A stretch of DNA of 64,000 nucleotides from Clavelina lepadiformis (lineage: Eukaryota > Chordata > Ascidiacea > Aplousobranchia > Clavelinidae), in the NCBI RefSeq assembly GCF_947623445.1, contig NC_135243.1:18422479-18486478 (forward strand), in the 5' to 3' direction. Positions 1 to 10,884 of the stretch are shown in pieces. The notes below the pieces were generated by a model. It saw nothing but the letters and a program-made list of their open reading frames with translations. It was not told where the DNA came from and searched no databases. Position numbers and translations under genes: made by a program. Each line of letters opens with the position of its first letter. The first letter of the stretch is position 1.

Positions 1-108
1 TTCAAAAGAAAGAAAATGGCCTTTTCAATTATAATTCGATTGCATAGGAAATTCAAACACGCAAACAGCTGTTATAAATTTCATTGAAATATACAGCATG
101 ACTAAAAT

Positions 109-226
109 ACTTACAACACTCGGTATTCCCAGGCGGTCACCCATCCAAGTACTAACCGGGCCCGAGGTTGCTTAACTTCCGAGATCGAACGAGATCGGGT
201 CTACTCAACCTGGTATGGTCGTAGGC
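109..226 (-). rRNA. 5S ribosomal RNA, first complete copy
   Basis: First complete 5S gene of the window. It is a slight variant: the RNA 3' end reads GTAAGT instead of GTAAGC, and it has CGAGT for CGGGT just before. The internal promoter region matches the consensus. A near-identical unit lies 2061 bp further on, at 2170-2287. Confidence 0.93.
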
Positions 227-561
227 GATTTCAAAAGAAAGAAAATGGCCTTTTCAATTATAATTCGATTGCATAGGAAATTGAAAATGGCAAACAATTG
301 CTATAAATTTCATTGAAATATACAGCATGACTAAAATGCTTACAACACCCGGTGATCCCAGGCGGTCACCCATCCAAGTACTAACCGGGCCCGAGGTTGC
401 TTAACTTCCGAGATCGAACGAGATCGGGTCTACTCAACCTGGTATGGTCGTAGGCGATTTGAAAAGAAAGAAAATGGCCTTTTCAATTATAATTCGATTG
501 CATAGGAAATTCAAAAACGCAAACAGTTGCTATAAATTTCATTGAAATATACAGCATTACT

Positions 562-565
562 AAAA
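562..565 (-). terminator. Pol III terminator (T4) after 5S gene
   Basis: The transcribed strand has TTTT starting 2 nt after the last helix I base (…AAGC-A-TTTT-AG). In every unit I checked this run is kept, even where the gene body or spacer has changed. A run of four T is the standard minimal Pol III stop. Confidence 0.8.
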
Positions 566-566
566 T

Positions 567-684
567 GCTTACAACACCCGGTATTCCCAGGCGGTCACCC
601 ATCCAAGTACTAACCGGGCCCGAGGTTGCTTAACTTCCGAGATCGAACGAGATCGGGTCTACTCAACCTGGTATGGTCGTAGGC
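567..684 (-). rRNA. 5S ribosomal RNA, consensus representative
   Basis: This copy has the array consensus over its full 118 nt. The RNA starts GCCTACGACCATACC and ends GGGTGTTGTAAGC. It contains the metazoan 5S hallmarks GATCTCGG around nt 41-48, AGTTAAGC at nt 50-57, and GGTTAGTACTTGGATGGG followed by the ACCGCCTGGGAATACC block. 5S rRNA is the small RNA of the large ribosomal subunit, made by RNA polymerase III and bound by TFIIIA, uL18 and uL5. Helix II can form between AGGTTG (nt 16-21) and CAACCT (nt 57-62). Helix I pairs nt 1-9 with nt 110-118, except for a C3/A116 mismatch shared by almost every copy. The ends are inferred from helix I; mature 5S is usually 119-120 nt, so 1-2 extra 3' nucleotides from the T run are likely. 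Confidence 0.96.
588..635 (-). promoter_or_regulatory. Internal Pol III type 1 promoter (A box, IE, C box)
   Basis: By position relative to vertebrate 5S, nt 50-64 (AGTTAAGCAACC...) correspond to the A box and nt 80-97 (TGGATGGGTGACCGCC) to the C box, with the intermediate element between. Type 1 promoters of this kind are bound by TFIIIA. The same block is present in every intact unit. It is shown here for the representative gene only. Confidence 0.75.
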
Positions 685-713
685 GATTTCAAAAGAAAGA
701 AAATGGCCTTTTC

Positions 714-720
714 AATTATA
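714..720 (-). promoter_or_regulatory. TATA-like upstream element of 5S unit
   Basis: On the minus strand TATAATT lies 30-36 nt upstream of the gene start. Most units keep a TATA-like word here despite several spacer variants around it. Units with AATTAAAATT (near 1.40, 6.44, 10.92, 11.61 and 12.30 kb) lose it. Upstream TATA-like elements near -30 are known for 5S genes in several animals and fungi; a function here is inferred. Confidence 0.55.
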
Positions 721-1253
721 ACTCGAGTGCATAGGAATTTCAAAAACGCAAACAATTGCTATAAATTTCATTGAAGTATACAGCATGACTAAAATGCTTA
801 CAACACCCGGTATTCCCAGGCGTTCACCCATCCAAGTACTAACCGGGCCCGAGGTTGCTTAACTTCCGAGATCGAACGAGATCGGGTCTACTCAACCTGG
901 TATGGTCGTAGGCGATTTCAAAAGAAAGAAAATGGCCTTTTCAATTATAATTCGATTGCATAGGAAATTCAAAATGGCAAACAATTGCTATAAATTTCAT
1001 TGAAATATACAGCATGACTAAAATGCTTACAACACCCGGTATTCCCAGGCGGTCACCCATCCAAGTACTAACCGGGCCCGAGGTTGCTTAACTTCCGAGA
1101 TCGAACGAGATCGGGTCTACTCAACCTGGTATGGTCTTAGGCGGTTTCAAAAGAAAGAAAATGGCCTTTTCAATTATAATTCGATTGCATAGGAAATTCA
1201 AAAACGCAAACAGTTGCTATAAATTTCTTTCAAATATACAGCATGACTAAAAT

Positions 1254-1371
1254 GCTTACAACACCCGGTATTCCCAGGCGGTCACCCATCCAAGTACTAA
1301 CCGGGCCCGAGGTTGCTTAACTTCCGAGATCGAACGAGATCGGGTCTACTCAACCTGGTATGGTCGTAGGC
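1254..1371 (-). rRNA. 5S ribosomal RNA, copy lacking upstream TATA
   Basis: The gene body is identical to consensus. The upstream spacer reads ATTTTAATT where other units have ATTATAATT, so this copy tests whether the upstream element matters. The downstream spacer has TTTGAAAG in place of TTTCAATG. Confidence 0.93.
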
Positions 1372-4300
1372 GATTTCAAAAGAAAGAAAATGGCCTTTTC
1401 AATTAAAATTCGATTGCATAGGAAATTCAAAAACGCAAACAGTTGCTATAAATTTCATTGAAATTTACAGCATGACTAAAATGCTTACAACACCCGGTAT
1501 TCCCAGGCGGTCACCCATCCAAGAACTAACAGGGCCCGAGGTTGCTTAACTTCCGAGATCGAACGAGATCGGGTCTACTCAACCTGGTATGGTCGTAAGC
1601 GATTTCAAAAGAAAGAAATCGGCCTTTTCATATATAATTCGATTGCATAAGAAATTCAAAAACGCAAACAATTGCTATAAATTTCATTGAAATATACAGC
1701 ATGACTAAAATGCTTACAACACCCGGTATTCCCAGGCGGTCACCCATCCAAGTACTAACCGGGCACGAGGTTGCTTAACTTCCGAGATCGAACGAGATCG
1801 GGTCTACTCAACCTGGTATGGTCGTAGGCGATTTCAAAAGAAAGAAAATGGCCTTTTCAATTATAATTCGATTGCATAGGAAATTCAAAAACGCAAACAA
1901 TTGCTATAAATTTCATTGAAGTATACAGCATGACTAAAATGCTTACAACACCCGGTATTCCCAGGCGGTCACCCATCCAGGTACTAACCGGGCCCGAGGC
2001 TGTTTAACTTCCGAGATCGAACGAGATCGGGTCTACTCAACCTGGTATGGTCGTAGGCGGTTTCAAAAGAAAGAAAATGGCCTTTTCAATTATAATTCGA
2101 TTGCATAGGAAATTCAAACACGCAAACAGCTGTTATAAATTTCATTGAAATATACAGCATGACTAAAATACTTACAACACTCGGTATTCCCAGGCGGTCA
2201 CCCATCCAAGTACTAACCGGGCCCGAGGTTGCTTAACTTCCGAGATCGAACGAGATCGGGTCTACTCAACCTGGTATGGTCGTAGGCGATTTCAAAAGAA
2301 AGAAAATGGCCTTTTCAATTATAATTCGATTGCATAGGAAATTGAAAATGGCAAACAATTGCTATAAATTTCATTGAAATATACAGCATGACTAAAATGC
2401 TTACAACACCCGGTGATCCCAGGCGGTCACCCATCCAAGTACTAACCGGGCCCGAGGTTGCTTAACTTCCGAGATCGAACGAGATCGGGTCTACTCAACC
2501 TGGTATGGTCGTAGGCGATTTCAAAAGAAAGAAAATGGCCTTTTCAATTATAATTCGATTGCATAGGAAATTCAAAAACGCAAACAGTTGCTATAAATTT
2601 CATTGAAATATACAGCATTACTAAAATGCTTACAACACCCGGTATTCCCAGGCGGTCACCCATCCAAGTACTAACCGGGCCCGAGGTTGCTTAACTTCCG
2701 AGATCGAACGAGATCGGGTCTACTCAACCTGGTATGGTCGTAGGCGATTTCAAAAGAAAGAAAATGGCCTTTTCAATTATAACTCGAGTGCATAGGAATT
2801 TCAAAAACGCAAACAATTGCTATAAATTTCATTGAAGTATACAGCATGACTAAAATGCTTACAACACCCGGTATTCCCAGGCGTTCACCCATCCAAGTAC
2901 TAACCGGGCCCGAGGTTGCTTAACTTCCGAGATCGAACGAGATCGGGTCTACTCAACCTGGTATGGTCGTAGGCGATTTCAAAAGAAAGAAAATGGCCTT
3001 TTCAATTATAATTCGATTGCATAGGAAATTCAAAAACGCAAACAATTGCTATAAATTTCATTGAAGTATACAGCATGATTAAAATGCTTACAACACCCGG
3101 TATTCCCAGGCGGTCACCCATCCAAGTACTAACCGGGCCCGAGGTTGCTTAACTTCCGAGATCGAACGAGATCGGGTCTACTCAACCTGGTATGGTCGTA
3201 GGCGATTTCAAAAGAAAGAAAATGGCCTTTTCAATTATAATTTGATTGCATAGGAAATTCAAACACGCAAACAGTTGTTATAAATTTCATTGAAATATAC
3301 AGCATGACTAAAATGCTTACAACACCCGGTATTCCCAGGCGGTCACCCATCCAAGTACTAACCGGGCCCGAGGTTGCTTAACTTCCGAGATCGAACGAGA
3401 TCGGGTCTACTCAACCTGGTATGGTCGTAGGCGATATCAAAAGAAAGAAAATGGCCTTTTCAATTATAATTCGATTGCATAGGAAATTCAAAAACGCAAA
3501 CAGTTGCTATAAATTTCATTGAAATATACAGCATTACTAAAATGCTTACAACACCCGGTATTCCCAGGCGGTCACCCATCCAAGTACTAACCGGGCCCGA
3601 GGTTGCTTAACTTCCGAGATCGAACGAGATCGGGTCTACTCAACCTGGTATGGTCGTAGGCGATTTCAAAAGAAAGAAAATGGCCTTTTCAATTATAACT
3701 CGAGTGCATAGGAAATTCAAAAACGCAAACAATTGCTATAAATTTCATTGAAGTATACAGCATGACTAAAATGCTTACAACACCCGGTATTCCCAGGCGT
3801 TCACCCATCCAAGTACTAACCGGGCCCGAGGTTGCTTAACTTCCGAGATCGAACGAGATCGGGTCTACTCAACCTGGTATGGTCGTAGGCGATTTCAAAA
3901 GAAAGAAAATGGCCTTTTCAATTATAATTCGATTGCATAGGAAATTCAAAAACGCAAACAATTGCTATAAATTTCATTGAAGTATACAGCATGACTAAAA
4001 TGCTTACAACACCCGGTATTCCCAGGCGGTCACCCATCCAAGTACTAACCGGGCCCGAGGTTGCTTAAATTCCGAGATCGAACGAGATCGGGTCTACTCA
4101 ACCTGGTAGGGTCTTAGGCGGTTTCAAAAGAAAGAAAATGGCCTTTTCAATTATAATTCGATTGCATAGGAAATTCAAAAACGCAAACAGTTGCAATAAA
4201 TTTAATTGAAATATACAGCATGACTAAAATGCTTACAACACCCGGTATTCCCAGGCGGTCACCCATCCAAGTACTAACCGGGCCCGTGGTTGCTTAACTT

Positions 4301-7300
4301 CCGAGATCGAACGAGATCGGGTCTACTCAACCTGGTATGGTCGTAGGCGATTTCAAAAGAAAGAAAATGGCCTTTTCAATTATAATTCGAATGCATAGGA
4401 AATTCAAAAACGCAAACAATTGCTATAAATTTCATTCAAATATACAGCATGACTAAAATGCTTACAACACCCGGTATTCCCAGGAGGTCACCCATCCAAG
4501 TACTAACCGGGCCCGAGGTTGCTTAACTTCCGAGATCGAACGAGAACGGGTCTACTCAACCTGGTATGGTCGTAGGCGATTTCAAAAGAAAGAAAATGGC
4601 CTTTTCAATTATAATTCGATTGCATAGGAAATTCAAAAACGCAAACAGTTGCTATAAATTTCATTGAAATATACAGCATTACTAAAATGCTTACAACACC
4701 CGGTATTCCCAGGCGGTCACCCATCCAAGTACTAACCGGGCCCGAGGTTGCTTAACTTCCGAGATTGAACGAGATCGGGTCTACTCAACCTGGTATGGTC
4801 GTAGGCGATTTCAAAAGAAAGAAAATGGCCTTTTCAATTATAACTCGAGTGCATAGGAAATTCAAAAACGCAAACAATTGCTATAAATTTCATTGAAGTA
4901 TACAGCATGACTAAAATGCTTACAACACCCGGTATTCCCAGGCGTTCACCCATCCAAGTACTAACCGGGCCCGAGGTTGCTTAACTTCCGAGATCGAACG
5001 AGATCGGGTCTACTCAACCTGGTATGGTCGTAGGCGATTTCAAAAGAAAGAAAATGGCCTTTTCAATTATAATTCGATTGCATAGGAAATTCAAAAACGC
5101 AAACAATTGCTATAAATTTCATTGAAGTATACAGCATGACTAAAATGCTTACAACACCCGGTATTCCCAGGCGGTCACCCATCCAAGTACTAACCGGGCC
5201 CGAGGTTGCTTAACTTCCGAGATCGAACGAGATCGGGTCTACTCAACCTGATAGGGTCTTAGGCGGTTTCAAAAGAAAGAAAATGGCCTTTTCAATTATA
5301 ATTCGATTGCATAGGAAATTCAAAACGCAAACAGTTGCAATAAATTTAATTGAAATATACAGCATGACTAAAATGCTTACAACACCCGGTATTCCCAGGC
5401 GGTCACCCATCCAAGTTCTAACCGTGCCCGACGTTGCTTAACTTCCGAGATCGAACGAGATCGGGTCTACTCAACCTGGTATGGTCGTAGGCGATTTCAA
5501 AAGAAAGAAAATGGCGTTTTCAATTATAATTCGATTGCATAGGAAATTCAAAAACGCAAACAGTTGCTATAAATTTCATTGAAATATACAGCATGACTAA
5601 AATGCTTACAACACCCGGTATTCCCAGGCGGTCACCCATCCAAGTACTAACCGGGCCCGAGGTTGCTTAACTTCCGAGATCGAACGAGAACGGGTCTACT
5701 CAACCTGGTATGGTCGTAGGCGATTTCAAAAGAAAGAAAATGGCCTTTTCAATTATAATTCGATTGCATAGGAAATTCAAAAACGCAAACAGTTGCTATA
5801 AATTTCATTGAAATATACAGCATGACTAAAATGCTTACAACACCCGGTATTCCCAGGCGGTCACCCATCCAAGTACTAACCGGGCCCGAGGTTGCTTAAC
5901 TTCCGAGATTGAACGAGATCGGGTCTACTCAACCTGGTATGGTCGTAGGCGATTTCAAAAGAAAGAAAATGGCCTTTTCAATTATAACTCGAGTGCATAG
6001 GAAATTCAAAAACGCAAACAATTGCTATAAATTTCATAGAAGTATACAGCATGACTAAAATGCTTACAACACCCGGTATTCCCAGGCGTTCACCCATCCA
6101 AGTACTAACCGGGCCCGAGGTTGCTTAACTTCCGAGATCGAACGAGATCGGTCCTACTCAACCTGGTATGGTCTTAGGCGGTTTCAAAAGAAAGAAAATG
6201 GCCTTTTCAATTATAATTCGATTGCATAGGAAATTCAAAAACGCAAACAGTTGCTATAAATTTCTTTCAAATATACAGCATGACTAAAATGCTTACAACA
6301 CCCGGTATTCCCAGGCGGTCACCCATCCAAGTACTAACCGGGCCCGAGGTTGCTTAACTTCCGAGATCGAACGAGATCGGGTCTACTCAACCTGGTATGG
6401 TCGTAGGCGATTTCAAAAGAAAGAAAACGGCCTTTTCAATTAAAATTCGATTGCATAGGAAATTCAAAAACGCAAACAGTTGCTATAAATTTCATTGAAA
6501 TTTACAGCATGACTAAAATGCTTACAACACCCGGTATTCCCAGGCGGTCACCCATCCAATTACTAACAGGGCCCGAGGTTGCTTAACTTCCGAGATCGAA
6601 CGAGATCGGGTCTACTCAACTTGGTATGGTCGTAGGCGATTTCAAAAGAAAGAAATCGGCCTTTTCATATATAATTCGATTGCATAAGAAATTCAAAAAC
6701 GCAAACAATTGCTATAAATTTCATTGAAGTATACAGCATGACTAAAATGCTTACAACACCCGGTATTCCCAGGCGGTCACCCATCCAAGTACTAACCGGG
6801 CACGAGGTTGCTTAACTTCCGAGATCGAACGAGATCGGGTCTACTCAACCTGGTATGGTCGTAGGCGATTTCAAAAGAAAGAAAATGGCCTTTTCAATTA
6901 TAATTCGATTGCATAGGAAATTCAAAAACGCAAACAATTGCTATAAAGTTCATTGAAGTATACAGCATGACTAAAATGCTTACAACACCCGGTATTCCCA
7001 GGCGGTCACCCATCCAGGTACTAACCGGGCCCGAGTCTGCTTAACTTCCGAGATCGAACGAGATCGGGTCTACTCAACCTGGTATGGTCGTAGGCGATTT
7101 CAAAAGAAAGAAAATGGCCTTTTCAATTATAATTCGATTGCATAGGAAATTCAAACACGCAAAGAGTTGTTATAAATTTCATTGAAATATACAGCATGAC
7201 TAAAATGCTTACAACACCCGGTATTCCCAGGCGGTCACCCATCCAAGTACTAACCGGGCCCGAGGTTGCTTAACTTCCGAGATCGAACGAGATCGGGTCT

Positions 7301-7435
7301 ACTCAACCTGGTATGGTCGTAGGCGATTTCAAAAGAAAGAAAATGGCCTTTTCAATTATAATTCGATTGCATAGGAAATTGAAAATGGCAAACAATTGCT
7401 ATAAATTTCATTGAAATATACAGCATGACTAAAAT

Positions 7436-7553
7436 GCTTACAACACCCGGTATTCCCAGGCGGTCACCCATCCAAGTACTAACCGGGCCCGAGGTTGCTT
7501 AACTTCCGAGATCGAACGAGATCGGGTCTACTCAACCTGGTATGGTCGTAGGC
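7436..7553 (-). rRNA. 5S ribosomal RNA, last copy before the transposon
   Basis: Consensus gene body. The DNA transposon starts 38 bp upstream of its RNA start, just beyond the TATA-like element, so the gene keeps its proximal promoter but loses the rest of its upstream spacer. Confidence 0.94.
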
Positions 7554-7587
7554 GATTTCAAAAGAAAGAAAATGGCCTTTTCAATTA

Positions 7588-7590
7588 TAA
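7588..7590. repeat. Target site duplication TAA, left
   Basis: TAA directly precedes the CACTG terminus and is repeated right after the other end at 10240-10242. Removing the element and one TAA restores the normal spacer word CAATTATAATTCG found in neighbouring units. Confidence 0.85.
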
Positions 7591-7604
7591 CACTGTGCTG
7601 CGTT
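7591..7604 (+). repeat. Left terminal inverted repeat
   Basis: CACTGTGCTGCGTT, an exact inverse of 10226-10239. The next bases, GAAAATTTTTTTT, diverge from the other end. Confidence 0.9.
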
Positions 7605-8158
7605 TGAAAATTTTTTTTCATAGGTCAAAGATGTTTTAACTGTTTCTGAATCGATTTTTTGCGCTGAACTCAAAAATGCAACCAGTTTTTTTCAATCAGG
7701 TCAAGTTTTTTTTCTATCACATATTTAATTATGCTAGCTTTGGTCGTTATTGTGCACAAAGAAACTAATTTCTGGGGTAGCTTAATTGGTCATGCATGTT
7801 GTCAATTTTCGCAAGATGGTATTTTTATTTGAATGTAAGGTTTTTGCAATGACAGCCATTTTAAATACTACAAAAATATAATGACACAGTTGAAATAAAG
7901 GCACTTACAACTAACCAAGAAAGCTTCCTAACACATAATTTTGTTCAACGGCGCTCAACCTAAAAGTAGAAGTTAATATGTTACATTATAGACACGTAAA
8001 CACTTAACATCACAAATGTGTTTTAAATGTGAAATACTTGCAAACATCAATGTGTGAAATAAAAACGAAGTGTTCAAAATAGCTTAACACAGAAAGCGTT
8101 GTGCGGCACATGATGATATTACGACATTAAATGCAATAACAATATAAATACAAATGAT
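7605..8158. other. Transposon left noncoding region
   Basis: AT-rich sequence between the left terminal repeat and the transposase stop codon. It holds the left subterminal inverted block (about 7660-7711) and, for the minus-strand gene, would be the 3' untranslated region. An AATAAA word is present on the minus strand at 7824-7829, about 330 nt after the stop. I see no gene in it. Confidence 0.6.
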
Positions 8159-9911
8159 TTATGCTGACAAAAAGTGTTGCTTCAAAGATTTTCTTCTATG
8201 TGTGGTGTTGGGAAGATCTCTTTTTAAGCACCAACAGTAATCTGCAAGCATGTTTACATCCCAGCATCCTTGGTACCTTTCTTCCATATGGCGAAGGTCT
8301 TGGTGGAATCTCTCTCCATGTTCTTCGCTGTAGTCACCACAGTTGTCAGGAAAGTAATCTAAATGCGAACTCAGAAAGTGCATTTTCACAGACATCCGGG
8401 CTCCAAGGGATTGAAAACTTTCAAGCAGCTCTTTAACCTGTGCTTCATAATCAGGGATTCTATGCTTTCCAAGGAAGTTTGAAATTACTGCTCGAAATCC
8501 TGTCCATGCTCTTTTTTCTACTGCACTCATGTGTGCAGTAAAACCTTCGTCTTTCATCAGCTCACGGATCTGTGGCCCATCAAAGACTCCTGCTCGTAGC
8601 TTCGCTTCAGAGATGCGGGGAAATTTCATTTGTAAGAACTTGAAGGTTGGGCCATCTTTATCAAGTGCTTTGGTATAGTTTTTCATGAGACCAAGTTTAA
8701 TGTGGAGAGGTGGCAAAAGAATATTTTGTGGATCAACTAAGTAAGCAAATTTGACATTTTTAAAACCAGGTGTAAAACTTGTTCTGGGTAGCCAGCTAAT
8801 TTGTGTGTAGTGGCGATCATCAGCCCTCGAGTCCCACAGACACAAAAAACATGGATGTTTAGTGTAACCGGCCTGTAACCCAAGAAGTATTGAAATCATT
8901 TTTAAGTCACCACATATTTTCCATTTGTGTTGGCTATACTGAAGAGATTTCAAAAGGTATTTCATGTCTTCATAGCATTCAGTGAGCTTCACTGAATGTC
9001 CAACAGGAACAGAACCAATCTTATTGCCATTGTGTAGTAATACTACCTTCAAACTCTTTACAGATGAGTCCAAAAACAATCGCCATTCTGCCGAACTGTA
9101 TACTATGCCCAAAGCTGATATTAATCCTGAAACATCTTGACATCATCTAGGGAATGGTCTTCGTCATAATTGAAATATTTTCTAAACTATTTATCTTCAT
9201 ACCGATACCAGAAATATGTGGTGCATGGAGCTAGCAAGTTGTTCTCACGTAGTCGTGATCCTAGGAGCTGAGCGGATTCTTTGGTGAGATTTAAATCTCG
9301 GGTTAGGTCATTCAGCTCAAGCTGTGTAAGAGGCTTCGGTTGGCTTGTACTTTGCTCTGCATCCCATGTGTCTTGTTCACTTGCTTTGCTCGCTGCAGAT
9401 GAACAACACTCCATTTCACTTATTTCTCCAGGTGGTTCTGGAACAGGAATACCAGGGCCATGTGGTACTGGTTTCATGGCTGAAGGAACATCAGGGTACT
9501 TCACATGTTGTTTGTTCTTCCGGTTTATTCCTAAAATGAAAAAGAACACTTTTACTCTTAAATCAAGCAATTAATGAAAATGCCTCCATACAATGCAAGT
9601 ATCAGCATACCTTGTAAGTTGGTCATGCAAAAATAACAATCAGTGACATGGTCTTTTCCTTCTCTCCATACCATAGGAATACCGAAAGGAAGGCTCTTTA
9701 TTTTCTTTAGGCTCCATAATCTCAAGTTTTCAACGCATGCTCTACAACATATGTGCGGAGCAAATGCCTTGTCCTGATCGCCTAGTTTTACTCCAAAATA
9801 CGCATAATATGCTTTTTTAACAAACTGCGTAATTTTTGCTTGGCGACTGCGCAGGGTGACCTTGCCACATATGTAACAGAACCTGTCTGGATCATTTTTG
9901 CACTTTCTCAT
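8159..9911 (-). pseudogene. CMC-type transposase, two exons, decayed
   Basis: Exon 1 is 9611-9911, from the ATG of MRKCKNDPDRFCYICG. It has paired cysteines (CYIC, CCRAC, CYFC) resembling a ZAD-like zinc-binding N-terminus. An 80-bp intron, 9531-9610, has GT-AG ends (AAG|GTATGC ... TTTTAG|GA) and joins the exons in phase. Exon 2 gives NRKNKQHVKYPDVPSAMKPV, then an in-frame TAG at 9187-9189, then a frameshift near 9.14 kb. The remaining 316 residues are open to 8159. In that last part, FLDSS (about residue 15), CGDLK (about 69), a CFLC pair (88-91), LHIKLGLM (about 137) and HGERFHQD (about 265-272) could supply the D, D, Cys pair, His and E of a CMC-type DDE core. I recognise the protein as a family repeated in many invertebrate genomes. 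The two breaks make this copy a pseudogene. Confidence 0.8.
9531..9610 (-). other. Intron of transposase gene
   Basis: 80-bp intron with GT at the 5' end, AG at the 3' end and a T-rich stretch before the acceptor. Splicing turns two apparently separate reading frames into one that continues across the junction as LQ-GINRKNKQ, which is good support for it being real. Confidence 0.8.
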
Positions 9912-10225
9912 TGTACTGTAAAAACAAATCATCTAAACTGCACACTAAACTAGCCTGTAAAAACAAGTTCAGAAGTTTAACTTTTCAAGCACCAGGTGTA
10001 TTCGTTATGTTCTTCTCATTGTGATGTCACTGAAGTTTCATCAAAACTAAATCATTTTTATGACACCACAAATCTCAATCGCAAACGCTGAAAGCTGAAG
10101 TTGTCAAAAATTTCAAACGCAATTTGCCAAAAAACTAGACCTGATTGAAGAAAACGGATAACAGTTTTGGATTCAGCATCAAAAAGTACACTAAGAACCG
10201 TCAATACTTTATTAACCTAAAAATT
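9912..10225. other. Transposon right noncoding region
   Basis: AT-rich stretch between the transposase ATG and the right terminal repeat. It is the 5' side of the minus-strand gene, so promoter and 5' untranslated sequence are expected here. It contains the right subterminal inverted block (about 10129-10195). I see no gene in it. Confidence 0.55.
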
Positions 10226-10239
10226 AACGCAGCACAGTG
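10226..10239 (-). repeat. Right terminal inverted repeat
   Basis: AACGCAGCACAGTG, the exact inverse of the left end, followed directly by the TAA duplication at 10240-10242. Confidence 0.9.
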
Positions 10240-10316
10240 TAATTCGATTGCATAGGAAATTCAAAAACGCAAACAGTTGCTATAAATTTCATTGAAATAT
10301 ACAGCATTACTAAAAT

Positions 10317-10434
10317 GCTTACAACACCCGGTATTCCCAGGCGGTCACCCATCCAAGTACTAACCGGGCCCGAGGTTGCTTAACTTCCGAGATTGAACGA
10401 GATCGGGTCTACTCAACCTGGTATGGTCGTAGGC
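10317..10434 (-). rRNA. 5S ribosomal RNA, first copy after the transposon
   Basis: Full-length gene with a single C-to-T change on the plus strand within GATCGAAC (to GATTGAAC). This marker also occurs in several other units, near 4.77, 5.91, 13.60, 14.29 and 14.97 kb. Confidence 0.94.
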
Positions 10435-10884
10435 GATTTCAAAAGAAAGAAAATGGCCTTTTCAATTATAATTCGATTGCATAGGAAATTCAAACACGCA
10501 AACAGTTGTTATAAATTTCATTGAAATATACAGCATGACTAAAATGCTTACAACACCCGGTATTCCCAGGCGTTCACCCATCCAAGTACTAACCGGGCCC
10601 GAGGTTGCTTAACTTCCGAGATCGAACGAGATCGGGCCTACTCAACCTGGTATGGTCTTAGGCGGTTTCAAAAGAAAGAAAATGGCCTTTTCAATTATAA
10701 TTCGATTGCATAGGAAATTCAAAAACGCAAACAGTTGCTATAAATTTCTTTCAAATATACAGCATGACTAAAATGCTTACAACACCCGGTATTCCCAGGC
10801 GGTCACCCATCCAAGTACTAACCGGGCCCGAGGTTGCTTAACTTCCGAGATCGAACGAGATCGGGTCTACTCAACCTGGTATGG

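Larger units (their letters stand above)
1..7590 (-). repeat. 5S rDNA tandem array, segment 1 (33 genes)
   Basis: Head-to-tail 229-bp units, each with a 118-nt 5S rRNA gene on the minus strand and a spacer of about 111 bp. Read on the plus strand, genes begin at 109+229k for k=0 to 22, then at 108+229k for k=23 to 32 after a 1-bp spacer loss near 5.32 kb. The last gene ends at 7553. Spacers here are of one type, with only scattered substitutions. A few units carry recurring markers: CTCGAG in place of ATTCGATT, AATTAAAATT in place of the TATA motif, and CATATATAATT. The same markers reappear in several places, which shows block duplication. The segment ends in a spacer, where the DNA transposon has inserted. 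I see no other gene in it. Confidence 0.97.
7591..10239 (-). mobile_element. CACTA/EnSpm-like (CMC) DNA transposon in 5S spacer
   Basis: A 2649-bp unit that interrupts the array exactly within a spacer. Its ends are perfect 14-bp inverted repeats beginning CACTGTGCTGCG, flanked by a 3-bp TAA duplication. Termini starting CACT[AG] with a 3-bp duplication are typical of the CACTA/EnSpm group. Weaker inverted similarity continues about 110 bp inward, including ATTGAA/TTCAAT-containing blocks at 7691-7711 and 10129-10150. Inside lies one minus-strand gene with an 80-bp intron, encoding a Cys-rich N-terminus and a DDE-like core. It has decayed, so this copy is not autonomous. TAA (TWA) duplications also occur in PIF/Harbinger elements, but the CACTG ends and protein fit that group less well. 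Confidence 0.8.

Noticed and set aside
8161-8436. Plus-strand 91-codon ORF inside the transposon
   Set aside because: It lies antisense to the conserved transposase core, with no recognisable domain; a shadow frame.
9281-9574. Plus-strand ORFs of 97 and 64 codons
   Set aside because: Antisense to transposase exon 2 and its intron; no independent support.
7591-10239. PIF/Harbinger element, suggested by the TAA duplication
   Set aside because: The CACTG ends and the Cys-rich/DDE protein arrangement fit CMC better. Kept as a less likely option.
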